NCBI GenBank assembly: GCA_028868695.1
Contig: JAGWTZ010000002.1
Span: 1 to 64,000, forward strand
Origin: Alphaproteobacteria bacterium
Lineage (GTDB): Bacteria > Pseudomonadota > Alphaproteobacteria > Rhizobiales > Aestuariivirgaceae
Length of the DNA stretch: 64,000 nucleotides
Reading direction: 5' to 3'
The notes under the pieces are model-generated. The model searched no databases. It was not told the origin of the DNA and worked only from the letters and a program-made list of their open reading frames with translations. This document shows, one piece after another, positions 51,401 through 58,497 of this stretch (its first letter is position 1; every line of letters begins with the position of its first letter). Position numbers and translations under genes: made by a program.

Positions 51401-51969
51401 CGCCCTTCCAAAATCTTGTCGCGCAGTTCTGCCGGCCCGGTGATGGCGCGCATGCCGCGCCCGCCCCCGCCCCATGAAGCTTTCAGCATCAGCGGATAGC
51501 CGATTGCGGCGGCCTGCTTCTCAATCAGCGTGAAGTCATCGCCCAATACTTCGGTTGCGGGAATGACGGGCACGCCCGCCGCCACCGCCACCTTGCGGGC
51601 CGAAGCCTTGTCGCCCAGCGCGCGCATGGTTGCAGCCTTCGGCCCGATGAACACAATGCCCGCCGCTGTGCAGGCATCCACGAACTCCGGATTTTCCGAT
51701 AGCAGGCCATAGCCCGGATGGATGGCATCAGCGCCAGAGGCCTTGGCCACGCGGATGATTTCCGGAATGGAGAGATAAGCCTCCACCGGCTTCAAGCCTT
51801 CGCCGATCAGATAAGCCTCATCGGCCTTGAAGCGGTGCAGGGAGAGCTTGTCCTCCTCGGCAAACACCGCCACCGTGCGCATGCCCAGTTCATTGGCGGC
51901 GCGCATCACGCGGATGGCAATTTCACCGCGGTTGGCGATCAGGATTTTGCTGAAGGATGTGGCGGGCAT
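48499..51969 (-). CDS. pyc: Pyruvate carboxylase
   Basis: A 1156-residue single-chain anaplerotic enzyme that makes oxaloacetate from pyruvate, bicarbonate and ATP. Domains in order are: biotin carboxylase (about 1-460; KILIANRGEIAIRVMRAANELG, SWGGGGRGMR, FIEVNPRVQVEHTVTEE), carboxyltransferase (about 535-830; DTTMRDGHQSLLATRMR), allosteric/tetramer domain, and biotinyl domain ending EAMKMQTAL (biotin on Lys). ATG 51969 begins MPATSFSKILIANRG; the frame upstream starts with TTG only. The 103-base upstream gap carries three CGTCAC-type elements. Confidence 0.97.
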   Translation of the reverse strand: MPATSFSKILIANRGEIAIRVMRAANELGMRTVAVFAEEDKLSLHRFKADEAYLIGEGLKPVEAYLSIPEIIRVAKASGADAIHPGYGLLSENPEFVDACTAAGIVFIGPKAATMRALGDKASARKVAVAAGVPVIPATEVLGDDFTLIEKQAAAIGYPLMLKASWGGGGRGMRAITGPAELRDKILEGRREAVAAFGNGEGYLEKMIQRARHVEVQILGDKHGGLYHLFERDCTVQRRNQKVVERAPAPYLADAQRAEVCELARKICGHVSYECAGTVEFLMDMDSQKFYFIEVNPRVQVEHTVTEEVTGIDIVQAQILIAEGKTLEEATGAKSQSDIHLRGHAIQCRITTEDPQNNFIPDYGRITAYRSSNGPGIRLDGGTAYAGAVVTRHYDSLLVKMIAWAPTPEKAIARMDRALREFRIRGVATNIAFVENLLKHPSFLNDTCTTKFIDTTPELFVFKKRRDRATKILTYIADITVNGHPEVIGRPKPAGHVHAPRPPKAAAAPAHGLRQKLLAEGPQAIAAWMKAEKRLLITDTTMRDGHQSLLATRMRSFDMLNVAPAYAGNLPKLFSVECWGGATFDVAYRFLQECPWQRLRDLRAAMPNHLLQMLLRGANGVGYTTYPDNVVKGFVAQAARTGVDVFRVFDSLNWVENMRVAMDAVNEAGRICEGAICYTGDILDPARAKYDLHYYVRMAKELEKAGAHVLGLKDMAGLLKPAAARVLIKALKEEVSLPIHFHTHDTSGIAGSTVLAAADAGVDAADAVMDAFSGGTSQPCLGSIVEALRHTERDTGLDIAAIRTISDYWEQVRAQYAAFESGLAAPASEVYLHEMPGGQFTNLKAQARSMGLEERWHEVARAYAQANMMFGDIVKVTPSSKVVGDMALMMVSQNLSRAQVEDPAVEVAFPESVVDMLKGNLGQPEGGWPAGISRKVLKGEKAITTRPGAALAPADIAAIRAKVSADLKLGSEGNEDEVLDEEDLNGYLMYPKVFMDYRARHRAYGPVRSLPTHTFFYGMQPGEQITAEIDPGKRLEVTLQTVGTTSDTGQVKVFFELNGQPREVSVPNRSVKAKVAARAKADAANAAHIAAPMPGLIIGLVAKPGQSLAKGDIILQMEAMKMQTALTAERAGMLKSLHVKPGDQVEAKDLVAEWEA

Positions 51970-52037
51970 GGCGGTCAGGTCCAAGTTTGCAGTGCACAAT
52001 TAAACCCAATCTGAGTGATGTAAAGACAAAATCAAAT

Positions 52038-52072
52038 CGTCACATTGCGTAACCGTCACTCAAGTTGTGACG
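52038..52072 (-). promoter_or_regulatory. Three CGTCAC-type elements upstream of pyc
   Basis: CGTCAC at 52038-52043 and 52054-52059 in direct orientation, 16 bases apart, then GTGACG at 52067-52072 inverted; the last two form GTCAC-N7-GTGAC. They lie 69 to 103 bases upstream of the pyc start and look like a regulator binding array. Confidence 0.4.
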
Positions 52073-52591
52073 TTATTTCGTCAACCCGCCAAAGGCTGTG
52101 CCGCGCAGCCAATCTGCTGCTTTCACAACCAGCTCTGAAACCGGCTCGTCGACGTCAAGCCGCAGAGCCAGCTCATCTGGCCCCGGCGCTTCCAGCGTCT
52201 TCAACTGGCTGTCCAGCAGCGAAGGCGGCATGAAATGCCCCTTGCGGGCGGCAATGCGCGCTTCCAGCAGCGCGCGGCTGCCATCCAAGAACACGAAAGC
52301 CACCGGCCGCCCCGCAGCTTCGGCGATCCGCTGGCGGTAAACCTTCTTGAGCGCCGAGCAGGAGGCGATCTTTCCACCCGGCCCGGCCAGCGCCTTGCCA
52401 ATTTCCGCCAGCCAGGGCCAGCGGTCTTCATCCGTCAGCGGCGTGCCGGATGACATCTTGGCAATATTGGCCGCCGGATGAAGCCTGTCGCCTTCGGTGA
52501 ACTGCGCGCCCAGCTGCTGCGCCAGCGCCTCGCCCACCGAGGTTTTGCCGCAGCTTGCAACGCCCATCACCACTGCCGCACCCTGGAACAT
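52073..52591 (-). CDS. gntK: Gluconokinase
   Basis: A 172-residue P-loop kinase that phosphorylates gluconate to 6-phosphogluconate. Walker A is GVASCGKT (about 10-17). GDRLHPAANIAKMSSGTPLTDEDRWPWL is the highly typical gluconate-kinase block, and ARKGHFMPPSLLDSQLKTLE is the C-terminal signature. ATG 52591 shares one base with the SDR stop (TGATG). It is the second gene of a two-gene operon. Confidence 0.95.
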   Translation of the reverse strand: MFQGAAVVMGVASCGKTSVGEALAQQLGAQFTEGDRLHPAANIAKMSSGTPLTDEDRWPWLAEIGKALAGPGGKIASCSALKKVYRQRIAEAAGRPVAFVFLDGSRALLEARIAARKGHFMPPSLLDSQLKTLEAPGPDELALRLDVDEPVSELVVKAADWLRGTAFGGLTK

Positions 52592-53364
52592 CACAGCACC
52601 GACGTGATGCCGCCATCCACGTAAAGGATGTGGCCATTGACGAAGGATGAGGCGGGCGAGGCCAGGAAGATGGCCGCGCCAATCAGCTCATCCACATTGC
52701 CCCAGCGCCCGGCAGGGGTGCGCTTTTCCAGCCAGGCGGAAAACTCAGGGTTATCCACCAGCGCCTGGTTCAGCGGTGTCTTGAAATAGCCGGGGCCAAT
52801 CGCATTCACCTGCAGGCCATGCCGGGCCCAATCCGCGCACATGCCCTTGGTGAGCATCTTGATGGCGCCCTTGGTGGCAGTGTAAGGCGCAATCGAAGGC
52901 CGCCCCAGCTCGCTCTGCACCGAGCAGATATTGATGATCTTGCCTGCCCCGCGCGCAATCATGCCGCGCGCCACCGCCTTGCCCACCAGAAAGGCGCTTT
53001 CAATGTTCACGCGCAAGAGCTCGCGGAACTTGTCGGCGGGGAAATCCTCCAGCGGCGTGCGGAACTGCATGCCGGCATTGTTGACGAGAATGTCTAACGC
53101 GCCATGCTGCGCCTCAAGCGCCGCCACGGCTTCTGAAACCTCGGCCTCGTTTGTCACATCAAAGGCCGCGGCATGCACCTCGATGCCCTTGCCGGCCAGA
53201 TCCTGCCGCGCCGCTTCCAGCTTTGCCTTGTCCCGGCCATTGATGATCAGCCGCGCACCAGCCAGCCCCAGGCCCTCGGCCAGCGCGAAGCCAATGCCCT
53301 GGCTGGAGCCGGTGACCAAAGCGCATTTCCCTGAAAGGCCGAAAAGTTGTCTGACAACGCTCAT
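52591..53364 (-). CDS. SDR oxidoreductase, gluconate 5-dehydrogenase (IdnO)-like
   Basis: A 257-residue SDR with TGSSQGIG cofactor motif, NNAGMQFR, and ICSVQSELGRPSIAPYTATKGAIKMLTKGM (Tyr-x3-Lys plus IdnO-type flanks). It also has GPGYFKTPL. Enzymes of this type interconvert gluconate and 5-ketogluconate. The directly coupled gluconokinase supports that role. It is divergent from a 2-hydroxyacid dehydrogenase that could reduce 2-ketogluconate. Confidence 0.88.
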   Translation of the reverse strand: MSVVRQLFGLSGKCALVTGSSQGIGFALAEGLGLAGARLIINGRDKAKLEAARQDLAGKGIEVHAAAFDVTNEAEVSEAVAALEAQHGALDILVNNAGMQFRTPLEDFPADKFRELLRVNIESAFLVGKAVARGMIARGAGKIINICSVQSELGRPSIAPYTATKGAIKMLTKGMCADWARHGLQVNAIGPGYFKTPLNQALVDNPEFSAWLEKRTPAGRWGNVDELIGAAIFLASPASSFVNGHILYVDGGITSVL

Positions 53365-53447
53365 CTTTTTGCCTGTGTTGTTGACCCCGCCGCCGCCCCA
53401 CCGCTATCAGCTTATGCACAACCGCTTCAAGCCTTTTCGAGGAACTG

Positions 53448-54389
53448 ATGACCAAGCCCGTGGTGTTGATGACCGGCCCCTTCTCTGAAGAAGACGTGGC
53501 CGCCCTGGAAAGGGATTACGAAATCCACAAGCTCTGGGAGCAGAAGGACCAGGCCGCCTTTTTCGCCCAGCATGGCCCGCGCATCCGCGCCATCGCCACC
53601 CGCGCCGAACTGGGCGCAAGGCCGGAGCTGCTTGCGCAGCTGCCCAATGTTGAAATGGTCTCAAGCTTTGGCGTGGGCCTGGATGCCATTGATTTTCCAA
53701 CCTGCAAGGCGCGCGGCATCAAGGTGTCCTACACGCCGGGCGTGCTCACCGAAGAGGTGGCCGATCTTACGATTGCCCTGATGCTGGGCATTGCCCGGCA
53801 ATTGCCGCAGGCCGATGCCTTCATGCGCCGGGGAGAATGGGTGAAGGGGCATTACCCGCTGGTGACACGCATGTATGGCAAGCGGCTGGGCATTCTCGGC
53901 ATGGGCCAGATCGGCCAGGCCATCGCCAAGCGCGCCGCCAGCTTCTCAATGCCCGTCAGCTATCACGCCCGCCACCAGCGCAGCGACGTGGCCTTCCCCT
54001 ATCATGCCACGGCGGTGGACCTGGCCCGCAACAGCGATTTCCTCGTGGTCATCGTTCCCGGTGGTGCCGCCACCGAGAAGCTGGTCAACGCTGATGTGCT
54101 GACGGCTCTTGGCCCCAAGGGCTTCCTTGTCAATGTGGCGCGCGGCTCGGTGGTGGATGAGGAAGCGCTGCTCACCAGCCTTGAGAACAAGGCCATCGCC
54201 GGCGCGGCGCTGGATGTGTTCTGGAATGAGCGCGACATCAACCGCCGCTTCTTCGCACTCGACAATGTGGTGCTGCATCCGCATGGCGGCAGCGCCACGG
54301 TGGAGACACGCGGCGCCATGGGCAAGCTGGTGCGCGACAACCTCGCCGCCCACTTCGCAGGCAAGCCCCTTCTCACGCCCGTCGGCTGA
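53448..54389 (+). CDS. D-isomer 2-hydroxyacid dehydrogenase (GhrB-like)
   Basis: A 313-residue NAD(P)-dependent dehydrogenase. Rossmann motif GILGMGQIGQAIAKRA, catalytic Arg in NVARGSVVDE, Glu 29 residues later in DVFWNERD, and His in HPHGGSAT complete the Arg-Glu-His triad. The DVFWNERDINRRFF segment is unusual against the common DVFxxEP. It may act as a 2-ketoaldonate, glyoxylate or hydroxypyruvate reductase. GAGGA precedes the ATG. It is divergent from the IdnO-like gene and followed after 21 bases by the thioredoxin-fold gene. Confidence 0.88.
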   Translation: MTKPVVLMTGPFSEEDVAALERDYEIHKLWEQKDQAAFFAQHGPRIRAIATRAELGARPELLAQLPNVEMVSSFGVGLDAIDFPTCKARGIKVSYTPGVLTEEVADLTIALMLGIARQLPQADAFMRRGEWVKGHYPLVTRMYGKRLGILGMGQIGQAIAKRAASFSMPVSYHARHQRSDVAFPYHATAVDLARNSDFLVVIVPGGAATEKLVNADVLTALGPKGFLVNVARGSVVDEEALLTSLENKAIAGAALDVFWNERDINRRFFALDNVVLHPHGGSATVETRGAMGKLVRDNLAAHFAGKPLLTPVG

Positions 54390-54410
54390 GCCAGAAAGCA
54401 GGAGAATGCC

Positions 54411-54974
54411 ATGACCACACAGGAAAGCTGGAAGACTGATCCACTGAACTGGGGCCACGGTCCCGCCGTGTTCGAGGCCTTTCTCGAACCCACCTGCCCG
54501 TTTTGCGCCCGCACCTTTCCGAAGCTGTTTCAACTGTTGCAGCTGGCGGGCGAAGAGCGGCTGACAGTCAAGGTGCGGCTGCACAGCCAGCCTTGGCACA
54601 TGTATTCCGGCGTTATCTGCCGCGCCATCCTGGCAGCCGCAACCCTGCCCGGAGGCAAGGAGGCGGCCAAAAAGGTGATGGAGGCCGTGTTCGCCCACCG
54701 CGACGCGTTTGAGTTCACCCACCACGCCAGCGGCCCGAACATGGATTGCACGCCCAATGACATCCTGAAGCGCATCGCTCACTACAGCAGTGTTGATGTT
54801 TCCGCCCCCTTTGCCCTGCCCGGCCTTGACAGGGAGGTGAAATGGCACACGCGCTATGCGCGGCAGAACGGCATCCACGTTTCGCCCACCTTCATGGTGA
54901 ACGGCATCGTGCGCGCCGAACTGGGCAGCGGCGATGAGCTTTCCAAATGGCAGGACGCGCTGGGCCTCGCCTGA
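54411..54974 (+). CDS. DsbA/thioredoxin-fold protein with CPFC, no signal peptide
   Basis: A 187-residue thioredoxin-like protein of the DsbA or FrnE-related type. CPFC is at about residues 30-33 (FLEPTCPFCARTFPKLF) and the cis-proline loop is VSPTFMVNG. It lacks an N-terminal signal, so it should be cytoplasmic. Proteins of this family can act as disulfide oxidoreductases or as glutathione-dependent isomerases; no substrate is apparent. AGGAG precedes ATG 54411. The stop lies 3 bases from the convergent mttB-like gene stop. Confidence 0.82.
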   Translation: MTTQESWKTDPLNWGHGPAVFEAFLEPTCPFCARTFPKLFQLLQLAGEERLTVKVRLHSQPWHMYSGVICRAILAAATLPGGKEAAKKVMEAVFAHRDAFEFTHHASGPNMDCTPNDILKRIAHYSSVDVSAPFALPGLDREVKWHTRYARQNGIHVSPTFMVNGIVRAELGSGDELSKWQDALGLA

Positions 54975-54977
54975 GGC

Positions 54978-56537
54978 CTAGTTCACGCTGTCTGGCAATT
55001 CCCGCTCGCGCCGCGCAACGAAGGCAGCCAGCTCTTCGGCCTTGGCTTCGTCCATCTTGGGTTTTTCATAGGCCGCCAGCATGGCCCGCGCCTTGTCGCG
55101 CCCGCGCGTGTCATGGTCCTTGGCCCCTTCCGCGCTCCATTGCTCGAAGGAGTTGAAATCCATGATCGAAGGCATGAAGAAGGCCTTGTCGAAATGTTCC
55201 AGCGTGTGCTGCGTGCCGAGGAAATGCCCGGCCGGGCCCACTTCGCGCACCGCCGCCATGGCATCCTTGAAATCATCAAACTTCAGGCCCTGGCCATATT
55301 TGTACCAGCCCGCCACCTGCTCGCAATCCGTGACAAACTTGGAATAGCCGCAAGCAAGTCCCGCTTCCAGCCAGCCAGCCGAATGCCAGATGTAGTTGGC
55401 GCCGGACAGCACCGCGGCATGCATCAGCATGTTGGATTCATAGCCCGCCTGCGCATCATTGAGCTTGGAGCCCACATGGAACCCGGACGTGCGCCAAGGC
55501 AACTTGTATTTGCGCGCCAGCTGCCCCATCACGAACATCATCTGGGCCGCCTCGGGCGTGCCACCCATCGGCGCGCCGGACTTCATGTCCACAGTCACCA
55601 TGAACTGGCCATAGATCACCGGCGCGCCCTTGCGGATCAGCTGCGTGAAGGCCACGCCCGCCAAGGCCTCGGCATTCACCTGCGCCACCGCGCCGATTGA
55701 TGAGGCGGAAGTCGAAGCGCCACACAGCGCGAATGGGGCTGCGATGATCGGCTGGTTGTGGCTGGCATAGACGCGCATGGCATCCAGCATCGTCTGGTCC
55801 CACACAAGGGGCGAATTGCAGTTGGTGATGGAAACAACAACCGTATTGTCCTTCACAAAGGCGTCGCCGAACACGATGCCCGCCATCTTCATCACATCCT
55901 CGGCGCGCTCCTTCGAGGTGACAATGCCCATATACGGCTTGTCGGAATGGGTCATCGCCGAATGGATGATGTGCAAGTGCCGCTTCGGCACCGGGATTTC
56001 CATCGGTTCGCAGATGATCGAGCTGGCGGAATGGATATGCGGCGCCATCTGCGCCAGCTTGTGGAAGTTGTTGAGGTCGCCCAGCGAGCCATAGCGGCGC
56101 ACATTGTCAAGGTCCCGCACATAGGGCGCGCCATACATGGGGATGAAGATTGAATTCTTGCCGCCCACCCGCACCGTGCGCTCAGGGTTGCGCGCGTGCA
56201 GGGTGAATTCCTCTGGCGCTGTGGAGATCAGCTGCATCAGCAGCGCGCGGTCAATGCGCACGCGCGTGCCCTGCACATCCGCCCCTGCCGCCTTCCACAT
56301 GGCGGGCGCCGCATCATCGCGGAACTCGCAGCCCACCTCTTCGAGGATTTTCAGTGACTCGTCGTGGATCAGTTCCACCGCCTCATTGGGCAGGATCTCA
56401 TAGGTGGGAATGTTGCGCACCAGCGCGGGCATTGACACCATCGGCGCGCCGCGCAGCGCGCGCCGCCCTTCGCGGCCGCCTCCGCCGCGCCGGGCGCTGG
56501 TGGAAGTGGTTTCAACAACTGCGCTTGTGTCTGACAT
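54978..56537 (-). CDS. Trimethylamine methyltransferase (MttB) family protein, non-pyrrolysine
   Basis: A 519-residue MttB-superfamily protein (TIM barrel with the ILxEVGCEFRDDAA and GTPEAAQMMFVMGQLARKYKLPWRTSG blocks). The frame is uninterrupted with no in-frame TAG, so it belongs to the non-Pyl group. Characterised members demethylate quaternary amines such as glycine betaine, proline betaine or carnitine and pass the methyl to a corrinoid protein. No corrinoid protein gene lies next to it. ATG 56537 was chosen over an upstream start. It is transcribed after a LysR-type gene with a strong palindrome between. Confidence 0.9.
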   Translation of the reverse strand: MSDTSAVVETTSTSARRGGGGREGRRALRGAPMVSMPALVRNIPTYEILPNEAVELIHDESLKILEEVGCEFRDDAAPAMWKAAGADVQGTRVRIDRALLMQLISTAPEEFTLHARNPERTVRVGGKNSIFIPMYGAPYVRDLDNVRRYGSLGDLNNFHKLAQMAPHIHSASSIICEPMEIPVPKRHLHIIHSAMTHSDKPYMGIVTSKERAEDVMKMAGIVFGDAFVKDNTVVVSITNCNSPLVWDQTMLDAMRVYASHNQPIIAAPFALCGASTSASSIGAVAQVNAEALAGVAFTQLIRKGAPVIYGQFMVTVDMKSGAPMGGTPEAAQMMFVMGQLARKYKLPWRTSGFHVGSKLNDAQAGYESNMLMHAAVLSGANYIWHSAGWLEAGLACGYSKFVTDCEQVAGWYKYGQGLKFDDFKDAMAAVREVGPAGHFLGTQHTLEHFDKAFFMPSIMDFNSFEQWSAEGAKDHDTRGRDKARAMLAAYEKPKMDEAKAEELAAFVARRERELPDSVN

Positions 56538-56588
56538 GATGGGGCCTGCAAGGTTTGCTTGGGCCATCATCGCCCGCGCCCGCGCCAC

Positions 56589-56640
56589 AACTCAAGCGAA
56601 TAACAAGCCGCGCTCGCTTGAGTTTGTTTCAAGCGAAACT
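56589..56640 (-). promoter_or_regulatory. LysR-type operator: palindrome with extra half site
   Basis: AACTCAAGCGA (56589-56599) and TCGCTTGAGTT (56614-56624) form a perfect 11-bp inverted repeat with 14-base spacer, 52 to 87 bases upstream of the mttB-like start. A further TTCAAGCGAA follows at 56628-56637, at the lysR stop. This is the position and spacing expected for a LysR-regulator binding site. Confidence 0.65.
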
Positions 56641-57525
56641 GCCCAGCAGCCACTCCTTCAGGATGGCGGCCTGCGCGCTCAACGGCTTTCGCGTGCTCCA
56701 CGTCACGTGATAGCATTCGGGTGCCGCCATCTCGGCCTTGCCCACCTTGACGAGCTGGCCTGATTTCAGCAGCGGCTCCACCAGCCGCGCCCAGCCCAGC
56801 GCCACGCCCTGACCGCTCTGTGCTGCCTGCAGGGAGATCACGTAGCTGTTGAAGCGCCGCAGGTTCAGCTTGCGCCCCGGCTGGCCTGTGGCGCGCAGGA
56901 ACTCGGCCCAATCGGTCCAGGAAGGGTCCGCCCCCTCGACAGAAAGCAGCGGCAGGCCCGCCAGGTCCTTGGCTGATTTCACCTTGAACTTGCGCATGAA
57001 GGCCGGGCTCGCCACCGGGAAAATGCGGTCATCAAACATTTTGGCGGAGTGCTCCTCCGCCCACGCGCCGTCGCCATAGCGGATGCGCAGATCCACATCG
57101 GGGCGGAACAATTCCTGTGCCCGGTCAGAAATCACATGGTCAATGATGATATCCTGGTGCGCCGCCCAGAAGGCGCCCAGCCGCGGCAGCAGCCAAAGCT
57201 GTGCAAAGGCCGTGGTGGTGCCAATGGAAACGCCGCCCGTCGCGCCACTGGATTTCAGTTGCTTGAACGTCGCTGAAAGTTTCTCGAAGGAATCGCTCAG
57301 GCTCGCCGCCAGCGCCTCGCCCTCGCTGGTCAGCGCCAGCGCCCGGTGCAGCCGCCTGAACACGGCGTGCCCAAGTTCTCCCTCCAGAAGCTTGATGTGC
57401 TTCGAGATGGCCCCGGTGGTGACATTCAATTCCGCCGCCGCCCGCGTCAGGCTCAGGTGCCGTGCCGCAGCCTCAAAGGCCACCAGGCTGCTGAAGGCGG
57501 GAAGGCTGTAGGGTCTGCGGAGCAT
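56629..57525 (-). CDS. LysR-family regulator, GcvA-like
   Basis: A 298-residue LysR-type regulator. The N-terminal winged HTH reads FEAAARHLSLTRAAAELNVTTGAISKHIKLLEGELG, and the C-terminal ligand domain (about 95-298) has the GcvA-like SVEGADPSWTDWAEFL and GVALGWARLVEPLLKSGQLVKV. It is encoded directly upstream of, and in the same direction as, the MttB-like gene. Repeated TTCGCTTGA/TCAAGCGAA elements near both of its ends point to control of itself and of mttB. Confidence 0.9.
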   Translation of the reverse strand: MLRRPYSLPAFSSLVAFEAAARHLSLTRAAAELNVTTGAISKHIKLLEGELGHAVFRRLHRALALTSEGEALAASLSDSFEKLSATFKQLKSSGATGGVSIGTTTAFAQLWLLPRLGAFWAAHQDIIIDHVISDRAQELFRPDVDLRIRYGDGAWAEEHSAKMFDDRIFPVASPAFMRKFKVKSAKDLAGLPLLSVEGADPSWTDWAEFLRATGQPGRKLNLRRFNSYVISLQAAQSGQGVALGWARLVEPLLKSGQLVKVGKAEMAAPECYHVTWSTRKPLSAQAAILKEWLLGSFA

Positions 57526-57540
57526 GGATCACATCATGGC

Positions 57541-57575
57541 TTGAGGGCTTGGCTTCGCTTGACCTTAGTTCAAGC
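57541..57575 (-). promoter_or_regulatory. Candidate autoregulatory site of the LysR gene
   Basis: GCTTGA-N7-TCAAGC (57557-57575), with TTCGCTTGA at 57554-57562 sharing the core found upstream of the mttB-like gene. It lies 31 to 50 bases upstream of the lysR start and contains a TTGA...TCAA dyad. Confidence 0.5.
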
Positions 57576-57607
57576 CGCGCAGCGCCACAACCGGGCCAGC
57601 AAATGCC

Positions 57608-58477
57608 TCATGGCTGCGTCACGATGGGAATGCGCGGGTTCTGGTCGCGCTGCAGTTTCGCCGCAAGCCCCACTGCCAGAGCCTGCGCCAGGCACATGGG
57701 CGCCGCCAGAGAGCGTGAGAAGGTGTATTCATGCTCTGGCACTGCAAAGAACACCTTGGCATTCTTGGCGAGCGGCGAAAGCGTCGAGTCGGTGATTGCG
57801 ATGACCGGCACATCCCTTGCCGCCACGGCTTCAACGATGTTGACCACCTCAGTGGCATAAAACCGGAAGGCCACGGCAAACAGCAGGTCTCCCCTGCGCA
57901 TCACCCCAGCCATATGGGTGGCAAGGCCGCCGCTGGCATCCAGCAGCACCGTGCGCTTGCCCAGCATGGTAAGGATATAGCGCATCAGTTCCACGATGGG
58001 CGCAGAGCGCAGCTGCCCCGCAAGATAGATGGTGTCGGCCTTCTCCATCAGCGAGATGGCCGCCTCAAGCGAGGCTGCATCAATGCCGGTCATCAGGTCT
58101 TGCAGCGAGGCGATGTCGCGCAGCACCAGTTCATTGAGAAGGCCCTGCGGCCCGCTGTCCGGCTTGCGGCTCAGCTCTGTGCGCAAGGCCTTCACGCGCG
58201 CATCAAAGCCCGGCGCGGCGGTGGTGAGGCGCTTCTGGAAGACGGCCTGCAATTCCTTGAAGCCGTCATAGCCGAGCGATTGCGCAAACCGCACAAAGCT
58301 GGAGGCATGAATGCCGCAGGAATCCGCAATCGCATTGAGCGATTTCACCGCCACGTCATTCGGGTTCTGCGTCAGATAAACCGCAATCTGCTGATAGGCT
58401 TTGCTCATCCCGTCATGGTTTTCATGGATGACGCGGATCAGCTCCTCGTAGTCCTTCAATTCCTGCTGCTGGGCCAC
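57608..58477 (-). CDS. MurR/RpiR family transcriptional regulator
   Basis: A 289-residue regulator with an N-terminal HTH_6 domain (about 10-85; VKSLNAIADSCGIHASSFVRFAQSLGYDGFKELQ) and a C-terminal SIS sugar-binding domain (about 125-265; ADTIYLAGQLRSAPIVELMRYIL, DLLFAVAFRFYATEVV). SIS domains sense phosphosugars or related acids. GTG 58477 has GGGGAGAG at good spacing and was preferred to GTG 58501, which overlaps the dehydrogenase stop. It is the third gene of the operon starting at 60910. Confidence 0.88.
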   Translation of the reverse strand: MAQQQELKDYEELIRVIHENHDGMSKAYQQIAVYLTQNPNDVAVKSLNAIADSCGIHASSFVRFAQSLGYDGFKELQAVFQKRLTTAAPGFDARVKALRTELSRKPDSGPQGLLNELVLRDIASLQDLMTGIDAASLEAAISLMEKADTIYLAGQLRSAPIVELMRYILTMLGKRTVLLDASGGLATHMAGVMRRGDLLFAVAFRFYATEVVNIVEAVAARDVPVIAITDSTLSPLAKNAKVFFAVPEHEYTFSRSLAAPMCLAQALAVGLAAKLQRDQNPRIPIVTQP

Positions 58478-58497
58478 GCCACTCTCCCCTGCCGGCC

